Assembly (NCBI RefSeq): GCF_004684345.1
Contig: NZ_CP038469.1
Span: 4,588,001-4,652,000, forward strand
DNA: 64,000 bases
Direction of reading: 5' to 3'
From: Citrobacter tructae
Lineage (GTDB): Bacteria; Pseudomonadota; Gammaproteobacteria; Enterobacterales; Enterobacteriaceae
A program made the translations under genes and the position numbers. The notes beneath the pieces are model-generated. The model saw only the letters and a program-made list of their open reading frames with translations, had not been told where the DNA came from and ran no database searches. Positions within the stretch are counted from its first letter, which is position 1. Each line of letters opens with the position of its first letter. Shown one piece after another: positions 51,610 through 64,000 of this stretch.

Positions 51610-52347
51610 TTAGGTGTTGCTGCTGTTGGCTGCAATGATTTTCGCCACTTTTTCTGCCTGTGCGGTCATCTGCATCTGGCGATAGGCGTTTTCCATCAGC
51701 GGTAGAGCATCACGTGTTGCCTGGGTATCTGGGAAGTCACGCAGCATACCTTCCACTCGGTTTACCACGGCAACCCATGCGCCGCGCGCGGTGTAGTATT
51801 CCGCAACGGAGTATTCATACTTTGCCAGGCGATCTTTCAGGAACACCAGACGCTTGGTGGCATCTGTCGTGTACTGGCTGTTCGGATAGCCACGTACAAG
51901 TTTGGAAAAGTCGTTAAACGCAGCTCGGGCGTGCTGTGGATCGCGATCGCTGCGATCAACACCAAAGAATCCTTGCAGTGCGCTATCATCCAACGCCATA
52001 TTGGTCAGGCCACGCATATACATGACATAATCAATGTTAGGGTGTGTCGGGTTCAGACGGATAAAGCGATCGATGGCAGCCTGAGCGAGCGGCAGATCGG
52101 CATTTTTGTAGTAGGCGTAGATGAGATCTAATTGCACCTGCTGAGAATACGGTCCAAATGGATAGCGATTATCCAACGCTTCCAATTGCGTTATTGCCTG
52201 TTTCCAGTTACCGTCCTGCAGCTTTTGCTGAGCAGTCGCGTAGATTTCATTTGGTGGGTTATCGGGCACCTCTTCCTTTGAACCAGAGCAACCCGCCAAA
52301 AACAGGCTCAACGTGGCTGCTGCCACCAGGTATTTCATGCGCGTCAT
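51610..52347 (-). CDS. bamD: Outer membrane protein assembly factor BamD
   Basis: The 245-aa essential lipoprotein has the lipobox LFLAGCSGS (Cys20). Five TPR-type repeats follow, starting NEIYATAQQKLQDGNWKQAITQLEALDNRYP. It is a BAM complex subunit that contacts BamA and recognises substrate beta-signals. It is divergent from rluD. Confidence 0.97.
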   Translation of the reverse strand: MTRMKYLVAAATLSLFLAGCSGSKEEVPDNPPNEIYATAQQKLQDGNWKQAITQLEALDNRYPFGPYSQQVQLDLIYAYYKNADLPLAQAAIDRFIRLNPTHPNIDYVMYMRGLTNMALDDSALQGFFGVDRSDRDPQHARAAFNDFSKLVRGYPNSQYTTDATKRLVFLKDRLAKYEYSVAEYYTARGAWVAVVNRVEGMLRDFPDTQATRDALPLMENAYRQMQMTAQAEKVAKIIAANSSNT

Positions 52348-52478
52348 GACGTTTTGACTTTCCTCAAAATGTTTTACGGGAGATTCTCTGTTCCTGCTCC
52401 CGGTTAAGACCAGCTACAATAGCACACTATATTAAACGGCAAAGCCGTAAAACCCAACGTTAAACGAAGAAGCAGTTT

Positions 52479-53459
52479 ATGGCACAACGAGTAGAACTCA
52501 CCGCAACAGTCTCCGAAAATCAGCTCGGTCAACGCTTAGATCAGGCTTTGGCCGAATTGTTCCCTGATTATTCGCGTTCACGCATAAAAGAATGGATCCT
52601 CGACCAGCGCGTGCTGGTTAATGGGAATCTTTGCGATAAGCCGAAAGAAAAAGTTTTGGGTGGAGAGCGTGTCTCCATCAATGCTGAAATTGACGAAGAA
52701 ATACGTTTTGAAGCGCAAGATATCCCACTGGATATCGTTTATGAAGATGACGACATTCTGGTGATCAACAAGCCACGTGACTTCGTGGTGCATCCGGGGG
52801 CCGGTAATCCGGATGGCACGGTATTGAATGCGTTACTGCATTACTATCCGCCAATTGCAGATGTTCCACGTGCGGGTATCGTGCACCGTCTGGATAAAGA
52901 CACTACTGGATTAATGGTGGTGGCAAAAACGGTTCCGGCGCAGACGCGTCTGGTTGAGTCGTTGCAGCTGCGTGAAATTACGCGTGAGTATGAAGCTGTG
53001 GCGATTGGTCATATGACAGCAGGCGGTACTGTAGAAGAGCCGATCAGCCGTCATCCCACCAAGCGTACACATATGTCCGTGCATCCAATGGGTAAACCTG
53101 CAGTAACGCACTACCGCATTATGGAACACTTCCGTGTACACACGCGCCTTAGGCTGCGTCTGGAAACAGGACGTACGCACCAGATCCGCGTACACATGGC
53201 GCACATTACCCACCCGCTGGTGGGTGACCAGGTCTACGGTGGCCGTCCGCGTCCACCGAAAGGTGCATCGGATGCATTCATCTCTACCCTGCGTAAGTTC
53301 GATCGCCAGGCGCTGCATGCCACCATGCTGCGCCTGTATCACCCGATCACTGGTATCGAAATGGAATGGCATGCGCCGATCCCGCAAGATATGGTTGATT
53401 TGATTGCCGTGATGCGTGCCGATTTCGAAGAGCATAAGGATGACGTGGCCTGGCTATGA
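52479..53459 (+). CDS. rluD: 23S rRNA pseudouridine(1911/1915/1917) synthase RluD
   Basis: The 326-aa protein has an N-terminal S4 domain (LDQALAELFPDYSRSRIKEWI). The RluA-type catalytic domain follows with GIVHRLDKDTTGLMVVAKT (catalytic Asp) and RLRLRLETGRTHQIRVHM. It modifies helix 69 of 23S rRNA. Its stop overlaps the pgeF start (ATGA). Confidence 0.97.
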   Translation: MAQRVELTATVSENQLGQRLDQALAELFPDYSRSRIKEWILDQRVLVNGNLCDKPKEKVLGGERVSINAEIDEEIRFEAQDIPLDIVYEDDDILVINKPRDFVVHPGAGNPDGTVLNALLHYYPPIADVPRAGIVHRLDKDTTGLMVVAKTVPAQTRLVESLQLREITREYEAVAIGHMTAGGTVEEPISRHPTKRTHMSVHPMGKPAVTHYRIMEHFRVHTRLRLRLETGRTHQIRVHMAHITHPLVGDQVYGGRPRPPKGASDAFISTLRKFDRQALHATMLRLYHPITGIEMEWHAPIPQDMVDLIAVMRADFEEHKDDVAWL

Positions 53460-54187
53460 GTAAGCTAATTGTCCCGCAGTGGCCGCTGCCGCAAGGCGTC
53501 GCAGCCTGTAGTTCTACCCGTATTGGTGGCGTGAGTATGCCGCCGTATGATTCGCTGAATCTGGGTGCCCATTGCGGCGATAACCCGGAGCATGTTGAAG
53601 AGAACCGCAAACGGCTATTTGCTGCGGGCAATCTGCCTTCTAAACCCGTCTGGCTCGAACAGGTGCATGGTAAAGAAGTCCTGAAACTTACTGGCGAGCC
53701 TTATCATTCTAAGCGTGCGGATGCGTCTTACAGCAATACGCCGGGCACTGTGTGTGCGGTGATGACGGCGGACTGTTTGCCGGTGCTGTTTTGTAATCGT
53801 GCAGGAACGGAAGTCGCGGCGGCCCATGCGGGCTGGCGCGGGTTATGTGAAGGCGTGCTGGAAGAGACGGTGGCCTGTTTTGCTGATAAACCTGAAAATA
53901 TTATTGCCTGGTTAGGTCCGGCAATTGGTCCCCGCGCGTTTGAAGTGGGACCTGAAGTGCGTGAAGCGTTTATGGCCAAAGATCCGAAAGCGGACAGAGC
54001 ATTTCAGCCGCGTGACGAAAAGTACCTAGCGGATATTTATCAGCTTGCTCGTCAGCGCCTTGCAAATGTTGGGGTCGAGAATCTCTATGGCGGTGACCGC
54101 TGTACGTTCAGCGAAAGTGAGACTTTCTTCTCTTATCGTCGCGACAATACCACCGGTCGTATGGCAAGTTTTATTTGGCTGATATAA
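53456..54187 (+). CDS. pgeF: Peptidoglycan editing factor PgeF (YfiH), multicopper-type DUF152 protein
   Basis: The 243-aa protein has DADASYSNTP-type and VMTADCLPVLFCN, AAAHAGWRGLCEGVLE motifs with the conserved Cys and His metal ligands. The family has purine nucleoside phosphorylase/adenosine deaminase and laccase-like activity. The E. coli protein prevents wrong incorporation of serine into muropeptides. It is coupled to rluD by a 4-bp overlap. Confidence 0.94.
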   Translation: MSKLIVPQWPLPQGVAACSSTRIGGVSMPPYDSLNLGAHCGDNPEHVEENRKRLFAAGNLPSKPVWLEQVHGKEVLKLTGEPYHSKRADASYSNTPGTVCAVMTADCLPVLFCNRAGTEVAAAHAGWRGLCEGVLEETVACFADKPENIIAWLGPAIGPRAFEVGPEVREAFMAKDPKADRAFQPRDEKYLADIYQLARQRLANVGVENLYGGDRCTFSESETFFSYRRDNTTGRMASFIWLI

Positions 54188-54249
54188 CCTAAAGAATCAA
54201 GACGATCCGGTACGCGTAATTTTCTTTTCACATAATTCAGGTCATTCAC

Positions 54250-54277
54250 CTTGAATAATTGAGGGATGACCTCATTT
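54250..54277 (+). promoter_or_regulatory. Sigma-32 heat-shock promoter of clpB
   Basis: CTTGAAT (54250-54256), 13-bp spacer, CCTCATTT (54270-54277): a good RpoH promoter 40 bp before the clpB start. Confidence 0.88.
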
Positions 54278-54316
54278 AATCTCCAGTAGCAATTTTGACC
54301 TGTTATGGGAGGAGTT

Positions 54317-56890
54317 ATGCGTCTGGATCGTCTTACTAATAAATTCCAGCTTGCTCTCGCCGATGCCCAGTCACTTGCATTGGGGCACGACAACCAATTT
54401 ATCGAACCTCTTCATCTTATGAGCGCCCTGCTTAATCAGGAGGGGGGATCGGTCCGTCCTTTGTTAACGTCTGCTGGCATTAATGCTGGCCAGTTACGCA
54501 CAGCCATTGATCAGGCATTGAGCCGTTTGCCACAGGTAGAAGGTACCGGTGGTGATGTGCAGCCTTCTCAGGAGCTGGTGCGCGTACTGAATCTTTGCGA
54601 CAAGCTGGCGCAAAAGCGTGGGGACAATTTTATTTCGTCAGAACTGTTCGTTCTGGCGGCGCTTGAGTCGCGCGGCACGCTGACCGATTTATTAAAATCA
54701 GCGGGGGCGACGACCGCCAATGTCACTCAGGCAATTGAACAGATGCGTGGAGGTGAAAGCGTGAACGACCAGGGGGCTGAAGACCAACGTCAGGCCTTGA
54801 AAAAATACACCGTCGATCTGACCGAGCGTGCCGAACAGGGCAAACTCGATCCGGTTATCGGTCGTGATGAAGAAATTCGCCGCACCATTCAGGTGCTGCA
54901 GCGTCGTACAAAAAATAACCCGGTGTTAATCGGTGAACCAGGCGTCGGTAAAACGGCTATTGTCGAAGGGCTTGCTCAGCGCATCATTAATGGCGAAGTA
55001 CCGGAAGGCTTAAAAGGCCGCCGTGTACTGGCGCTGGATATGGGCGCGCTGGTGGCAGGGGCGAAATATCGCGGTGAATTTGAAGAACGTTTAAAAGGCG
55101 TGTTGAACGATCTGTCGAAACAGGAAGGTAACGTCATTCTGTTTATCGATGAGCTGCATACTATGGTTGGCGCAGGCAAAGCCGATGGTGCCATGGATGC
55201 CGGGAACATGCTGAAACCGGCGCTGGCGCGTGGGGAACTGCACTGTGTCGGGGCCACAACGCTTGATGAGTATCGCCAGTACATTGAAAAAGATGCGGCG
55301 CTGGAACGTCGTTTCCAGAAAGTGTTTGTTGCCGAGCCGAGCGTAGAAGACACCATCGCGATTTTGCGTGGGCTGAAAGAACGTTATGAGCTGCACCACC
55401 ATGTGCAGATTACTGACCCGGCAATTGTTGCTGCAGCGACGCTGTCTCACCGTTACATTGCTGACCGTCAGTTGCCGGATAAAGCCATCGATCTTATCGA
55501 TGAAGCCGCGTCCAGCATTCGTATGCAGATTGACTCCAAGCCGGAAGAACTGGACCGACTCGACCGCCGTATCATCCAGCTCAAACTAGAACAACAGGCG
55601 TTAATGAAAGAGTCTGATGAGGCGAGCAAAAAGCGCCTCGATATGCTTAATGAAGAACTTGACGACAAAGAGCGTCAGTATTCTGAGCTGGAAGAAGAAT
55701 GGAAAGCGGAAAAAGCGTCACTCTCCGGCACACAGACGATTAAGGCTGAACTGGAGCAGGCGAAAATCGCTATCGAACAGGCGCGTCGTGTAGGTGACCT
55801 GGCGCGTATGTCCGAACTGCAGTATGGCAAAATTCCTGAGCTGGAAAAACAACTGGAAGCCGCCACGCAGTCTGAAGGCAAAACTATGCGCCTGTTGCGT
55901 AATAAAGTGACGGATGCGGAAATTGCCGAAGTATTGGCGCGCTGGACGGGGATCCCTGTCGCCCGCATGTTGGAAGGCGAGCGTGAAAAACTGCTGCGCA
56001 TGGAGCAGGATCTGCATAATCGCGTAATTGGTCAGAACGAAGCGGTGGAAGCGGTATCTAACGCTATTCGCCGTAGCCGTGCGGGGTTGTCCGATCCGAA
56101 TCGTCCGATTGGTTCGTTCTTATTCCTCGGACCGACCGGTGTCGGTAAAACCGAGCTGTGTAAAGCGCTGGCTAACTTTATGTTCGACAGCGACGATGCG
56201 ATGGTGCGTATCGATATGTCCGAGTTTATGGAGAAACACTCTGTCTCTCGTCTGGTCGGTGCGCCTCCGGGATACGTTGGCTATGAAGAGGGCGGCTACC
56301 TGACAGAAGCGGTGCGTCGTCGTCCTTATTCCGTCATTCTGCTGGATGAAGTGGAAAAGGCGCATCCGGATGTGTTCAACATTCTGCTGCAGGTGCTGGA
56401 CGACGGCCGATTGACTGATGGGCAAGGGAGAACGGTCGACTTCCGTAATACGGTAGTCATCATGACTTCGAACCTGGGGTCCGATCTCATCCAGGAACGT
56501 TTCGGCGACCTGGACTACGGACATATGAAAGACCTTGTGCTGGGCGTGGTCAGTCAAAACTTCCGTCCGGAATTTATTAACCGTATAGATGAAGTTGTTG
56601 TCTTCCATCCATTGGGTGAACAACATATTGCATCTATTGCACAGATCCAGTTGCAGCGTTTGTATAAACGTCTTGAAGAGCGTGGCTATGAAATCCACAT
56701 CTCTGACGAGGCGCTGAAACTGCTGAGTGCGAATGGTTACGATCCGGTCTACGGGGCGCGTCCATTGAAACGTGCTATTCAGCAACAGATTGAAAACCCG
56801 CTGGCCCAGCAAATCCTGTCTGGTGAGCTGGTTCCTGGCAAAACAATCCGTCTGGAAGTAAATGACGATCGTATTGTGGCAGTGCAGTAA
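54317..56890 (+). CDS. clpB: ATP-dependent disaggregase ClpB
   Basis: The protein is 857 aa from MRLDRLTNKFQLAL; ATG 54317 after GGGAGGAG is the family start. It has the N domain (1-145), NBD1 with GEPGVGKTAIVEGLA, a coiled-coil middle domain of about 110 residues (LKLEQQALMKESDEASKKRL onwards) and NBD2 with GPTGVGKTELCKAL and SVILLDEVEKAHPDVF. It solubilises aggregates with DnaK-DnaJ-GrpE. An internal GTG at codon 149 (54761), preceded by GGAGG, is conserved and should give the shorter ClpB form without the N domain. Confidence 0.98.
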   Translation: MRLDRLTNKFQLALADAQSLALGHDNQFIEPLHLMSALLNQEGGSVRPLLTSAGINAGQLRTAIDQALSRLPQVEGTGGDVQPSQELVRVLNLCDKLAQKRGDNFISSELFVLAALESRGTLTDLLKSAGATTANVTQAIEQMRGGESVNDQGAEDQRQALKKYTVDLTERAEQGKLDPVIGRDEEIRRTIQVLQRRTKNNPVLIGEPGVGKTAIVEGLAQRIINGEVPEGLKGRRVLALDMGALVAGAKYRGEFEERLKGVLNDLSKQEGNVILFIDELHTMVGAGKADGAMDAGNMLKPALARGELHCVGATTLDEYRQYIEKDAALERRFQKVFVAEPSVEDTIAILRGLKERYELHHHVQITDPAIVAAATLSHRYIADRQLPDKAIDLIDEAASSIRMQIDSKPEELDRLDRRIIQLKLEQQALMKESDEASKKRLDMLNEELDDKERQYSELEEEWKAEKASLSGTQTIKAELEQAKIAIEQARRVGDLARMSELQYGKIPELEKQLEAATQSEGKTMRLLRNKVTDAEIAEVLARWTGIPVARMLEGEREKLLRMEQDLHNRVIGQNEAVEAVSNAIRRSRAGLSDPNRPIGSFLFLGPTGVGKTELCKALANFMFDSDDAMVRIDMSEFMEKHSVSRLVGAPPGYVGYEEGGYLTEAVRRRPYSVILLDEVEKAHPDVFNILLQVLDDGRLTDGQGRTVDFRNTVVIMTSNLGSDLIQERFGDLDYGHMKDLVLGVVSQNFRPEFINRIDEVVVFHPLGEQHIASIAQIQLQRLYKRLEERGYEIHISDEALKLLSANGYDPVYGARPLKRAIQQQIENPLAQQILSGELVPGKTIRLEVNDDRIVAVQ

Positions 56891-56900
56891 GTCACAAATT

Positions 56901-56937
56901 AACAAAAACGGGTCCGGTGGGGCTCGTTTTTGTTTAA
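56901..56937 (+). terminator. clpB terminator
   Basis: AACAAAAACG (56901-56910) pairs with CGTTTTTGTT (56925-56934), ending in a T-rich run. Confidence 0.8.
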
Positions 56938-57003
56938 AAGCCAGGCGAAAATAGGAGGATTGGTTGAAAAATAATCGCTTGATAGGTTTTTTGTATTTTT
57001 AAC

Positions 57004-57198
57004 TTGTCAGCCTGAAATAACTCCCTATAATGCGCCTCCACTGACACGGAACAACGGATTACACGCCGCCGGGTCAGCGGAGTTCCACTGAGAACTTCTC
57101 CGAGGAAAGCAAATTAAAAGCTTGACTCTGAAGCGGGATGGCGTAATATGCACACCCCGCGCCGCTGAGAAAAAGCGAAGCGGCACTGCTCTTTAACA
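57004..57198 (+). promoter_or_regulatory. rRNA operon promoters P1 and P2 and leader boxA
   Basis: P1: TTGTCA (57004-57009), 16 bp, TATAAT (57026-57031), then GCGCCTCC, the GC-rich stringent discriminator. P2: TTGACT (57122-57127), 16 bp, TAATAT (57144-57149). BoxA TGCTCTTTAACA (57187-57198) recruits the antitermination complex. Confidence 0.9.
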
Positions 57199-57328
57199 AT
57201 TTATCAGACAATCTGTGTGGGCACTCGAAGATACGGATTCTTAACGTCGCAAGACGAAAAATGAATACCAAGTCTCTGAGTGAACATACGTAATTCATTA
57301 CGAAGTTTAATTCACGAGCATCAAACTT

Positions 57329-58868
<1,540 letters not shown>

Positions 58869-58953
58869 CCTTAAAGAAACGTTCTTTGTAGTGTCCACAC
58901 AGATTGTCTGATGAAAAGTAAATAGCAAGGCGTCTTGCGATTGAGACTTCAGT

Positions 58954-59029
58954 GTCCCCTTCGTCTAGAGGCCCAGGACACCGCCCTTTCACGGCGGTAA
59001 CAGGGGTTCGAATCCCCTAGGGGACGCCA
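58954..59029 (+). tRNA. tRNA-Glu (anticodon UUC)
   Basis: The 76-nt cloverleaf starts GTCCCCTTCGTCTAGAGG and ends GGGGACGCCA with encoded CCA. Its anticodon TTC is at 58988-58990. It lies in the 16S-23S spacer, matching gltW of E. coli rrnG. Confidence 0.97.
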
Positions 59030-59103
59030 CTTGCTGGTTCGTGAGTGAAAGTCGCCGACCTCAATATCTCAAAACTGACTCCCTGAGTTATGTTTGAGAT
59101 ATT

Positions 59104-59116
59104 TGCTCTTTAAAAA
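59104..59116 (+). promoter_or_regulatory. Spacer boxA antitermination element
   Basis: TGCTCTTTAAAAA in the 16S-23S spacer, the usual position of the second boxA. Confidence 0.8.
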
Positions 59117-59246
59117 TCTGGATCAAGCTGAAAATTGAAACGACACACTGTGTCTGTTCTCCGTAATAAGAACAGATAAGCGGTGTGTTCGAGTCTCTCA
59201 AATTTTCGCAACGCGGAATGTTTTACGAAACATCTTCGGGTTGTGA

Positions 59247-62156
<2,910 letters not shown>

Positions 62157-62247
62157 ACAACGCCAAAGGTGTTTTGGTGAAGAGACACGATATTCGGCTT
62201 GATACAGATAACATCAGAACGCAAAAAGCGGTCTGATAGACAGAATT

Positions 62248-62367
62248 TGCCTGGCGGCTGTAGCGCGGTGGTCCCACCTGACCCCATGCCGAACTCAGAA
62301 GTGAAACGCCGTAGCGCCGATGGTAGTGTGGGGTCTCCCCATGCGAGAGTAGGGAACTGCCAGGCAT
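62248..62367 (+). rRNA. rrf: 5S ribosomal RNA
   Basis: TGCCTGGCGGCTGTAGCGCG to AACTGCCAGGCAT, 120 nt, 91 bp after 23S. Confidence 0.97.
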
Positions 62368-62376
62368 CAAATAAAA

Positions 62377-62415
62377 ACAAAAGGCTCAGTCGAAAGACTG
62401 GGCCTTTTGTTTTAT
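62377..62415 (+). terminator. rRNA operon terminator
   Basis: ACAAAAGGCTCAGTC-GAAA-GACTGGGCCTTTTGT, then TTTATCTG: the rrnB-T1-type terminator. Confidence 0.95.
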
Positions 62416-62607
62416 CTGTTGTTTGTGAAAACCAGTATCCCATCTACAGATCATTTCTCGAATATTTCTGAATCCTTTCTCTGCTAATTAAAAACGTGAC
62501 CTATATCGCACAATAAAACATAACAATTATATAACATTTAATTTACTAAAAAAGACACTATACATCATTGATAAATTCACCAGATCCTTGGCAGGGGCAA
62601 AATTCTA

Positions 62608-63906
62608 ATGGCTGATAGCAGTGTAACTGAGAATGGGGTGATGACGGACAGCGATACCCGTCGTCGTATATGGGCGATCGTAGGGGCATCATCGGGGAAT
62701 CTGGTCGAATGGTTTGATTTCTACATCTACTCTTTTTGTTCTCTCTATTTTGCCCATATCTTTTTTCCTTCAGGAAATACCACTACACAACTCTTACAAA
62801 CCGCTGGAGTTTTCGCTGCAGGTTTTTTGATGCGACCAATTGGCGGATGGCTTTTTGGCCGGATAGCCGATAAGCACGGACGTAAAAAGTCTATGCTATT
62901 GTCAGTATGCATGATGTGTATGGGATCTCTGGTGATCGCCTGTTTGCCGGGATATGAAACTATTGGCACATGGGCGCCTGCGCTGCTGCTGCTAGCCAGA
63001 TTATTCCAGGGGTTGTCTGTTGGTGGTGAGTATGGAACCAGTGCAACCTACATGAGTGAAGTTGCTGTTGAAGGTAAGAAAGGATTTTATGCTTCATTTC
63101 AGTACGTTACCTTAATTGGTGGGCAACTTCTGGCATTGCTGGTAGTGGTGATACTACAGCAAACGTTAGAGGACTCAGCGCTCAGAGCATGGGGCTGGCG
63201 TATCCCCTTTGCGTTGGGGGCCGTGCTGGCGATTGTCGCGCTATGGCTGCGTCGCCAGTTGGATGAAACGTCGAAACAGGATGTGCGTGCACTGAAAGAA
63301 GCAGGCTCCCTCAAAGGGCTATGGCGTAACCGCAGAGCCTTCGTCATGGTACTAGGATTCACTGCAGCAGGTTCATTGTGTTTCTATACGTTTACGACCT
63401 ACATGCAAAAATATCTGGTGAATACGGCAGGCATGCATGCCAACGTGGCCAGCGGCATTATGACGGCGGCACTGTGCGTTTTTATGCTGGTGCAACCGCT
63501 GTTCGGCGCTTTGTCAGATAAGATTGGTCGCCGCACATCGATGCTGTGTTTCGGCGCGTTAGCCACGCTTTTCACCGTTCCTATTCTAACGGCGCTGCAG
63601 GATGTGACTTCCCCGTATATGGCGTTTGGCCTGGTTATGTGTGCCTTGCTGATCGTGAGTTTCTATACATCAATCAGTGGCATTCTGAAGGCCGAAATGT
63701 TCCCGGCACAGGTTCGTGCATTGGGGGTTGGGTTGTCTTATGCGGTGGCGAATGCCTTGTTTGGTGGCTCAGCTGAATATGTTGCGCTGTCGCTGAAGTC
63801 GATTGGTATGGAAACCACATTCTTCTGGTACGTCACCGCTATGGCAGTGGTCGCATTCTTTGTCTCGCTACTACTGCACCGCAAAGGTAAAGGCTTACGC
63901 CTCTAG
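62608..63906 (+). CDS. kgtP: Alpha-ketoglutarate:H+ symporter KgtP
   Basis: The 432-aa MFS transporter has about 12 membrane segments. The motif GRIADKHGRKKSMLL in the loop between helices 2 and 3, the repeat SDKIGRRTSMLCFG after helix 8, and LFQGLSVGGEYGTSATYMSE are typical of the metabolite:H+ symporter group. It matches E. coli KgtP closely in sequence and length. It imports 2-oxoglutarate. Its stop codon overlaps the yfiM stop on the other strand by two bases. Confidence 0.97.
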   Translation: MADSSVTENGVMTDSDTRRRIWAIVGASSGNLVEWFDFYIYSFCSLYFAHIFFPSGNTTTQLLQTAGVFAAGFLMRPIGGWLFGRIADKHGRKKSMLLSVCMMCMGSLVIACLPGYETIGTWAPALLLLARLFQGLSVGGEYGTSATYMSEVAVEGKKGFYASFQYVTLIGGQLLALLVVVILQQTLEDSALRAWGWRIPFALGAVLAIVALWLRRQLDETSKQDVRALKEAGSLKGLWRNRRAFVMVLGFTAAGSLCFYTFTTYMQKYLVNTAGMHANVASGIMTAALCVFMLVQPLFGALSDKIGRRTSMLCFGALATLFTVPILTALQDVTSPYMAFGLVMCALLIVSFYTSISGILKAEMFPAQVRALGVGLSYAVANALFGGSAEYVALSLKSIGMETTFFWYVTAMAVVAFFVSLLLHRKGKGLRL

Positions 63907-64000
63907 TGATGGGCCATTTGCCAGACGGTATAACCGGTGGAAGCACCGGCGACATCCCAGACAAAATCTTTCCAACTCCAGCCGCTTCCCGCCGGGCGGC
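63903..64000 (-). CDS. yfiM: Lipoprotein YfiM, C-terminal fragment
   Basis: The last 31 codons of a minus-strand gene cut by the window edge encode GSGWSWKDFVWDVAGASTGY and end WQMAHH, the end of E. coli YfiM, a small putative lipoprotein that follows kgtP convergently. Function is unknown. Confidence 0.8.
   Translation of the reverse strand, partial: RPAGSGWSWKDFVWDVAGASTGYTVWQMAHH

Overview
The window is chromosomal DNA of an enterobacterium, most likely the Citrobacter freundii complex. The gene order yfiM-kgtP-rrn-clpB-pgeF-rluD-bamD-raiA-pheL-pheA-tyrA-aroF-yfiLRNB-rplS-trmD-rimM-rpsP-ffh-ypjD-corB-grpE-nadK-recN-bamE-ratBA-smpB-...-ssrA is that of the E. coli/Salmonella/Citrobacter group. 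The giant-adhesin operon between smpB and ssrA is the one known from Salmonella (bapABCD) and relatives. The variable regions of the 16S gene read like Citrobacter. The species call rests on memory, not on a search.

Left part (1-15824): an integrative element inserted at the 3' end of the tmRNA gene ssrA; its left end lies outside the window. From the att side inwards it carries a P4/CP4-57-type tyrosine integrase, a translationally coupled gene of unknown function, a two-gene anti-phage module of Gabija type (OLD-family ATPase/TOPRIM nuclease plus UvrD-like helicase, very AT-rich), an AlpA-like regulator, and a DUF927 helicase/primase-like protein followed by an array of about ten TGGKACA iterons (a candidate origin). 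Beyond these lie an XRE-type regulator with a 12-bp inverted-repeat operator, a DUF6602-like protein with a PD-(D/E)XK-like core, a four-gene GC-rich operon (glucitol-family PTS IIC-IIA-IIBC plus a Gfo/Idh/MocA dehydrogenase), and a truncated unknown gene at the window edge. The sharp changes in base composition show that the island is a mosaic.

Middle (15825-32315): ssrA, then the type I secretion operon bapA-bapB-bapC-bapD, all on the minus strand. BapA is 3732 aa with about 27 Ig-like repeats; the other three genes encode its TolC-like outer-membrane channel, ABC exporter and HlyD-type adaptor. A hairpin between bapA and bapB probably lowers exporter expression relative to the substrate.

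Right part (32316-64000): conserved core genome. It holds smpB, the divergent ratA-ratB pair, bamE, SOS-controlled recN with two LexA boxes, nadK, heat-shock grpE with a sigma-32 promoter, the CNNM/CBS protein corB, ypjD, ffh, the rpsP-rimM-trmD-rplS operon, the yfiLRNB c-di-GMP signalling cluster, the TyrR-controlled aroF-tyrA operon, pheA with its pheL attenuator, CRP-linked raiA, bamD, rluD-pgeF, heat-shock clpB, a complete rRNA operon (16S, tRNA-Glu(UUC), 23S, 5S), kgtP and the end of yfiM. Several starts were moved to internal codons because family length and ribosome-binding sites favour them.

The most interesting unexplained material is in the island: the zinc-knuckle-bearing OLD nuclease/helicase pair, the HTH plus DUF6602 pair, the iteron array beside the DUF927 gene, and a mobile PTS operon whose IIA subunit seems to lack the usual phosphohistidine.
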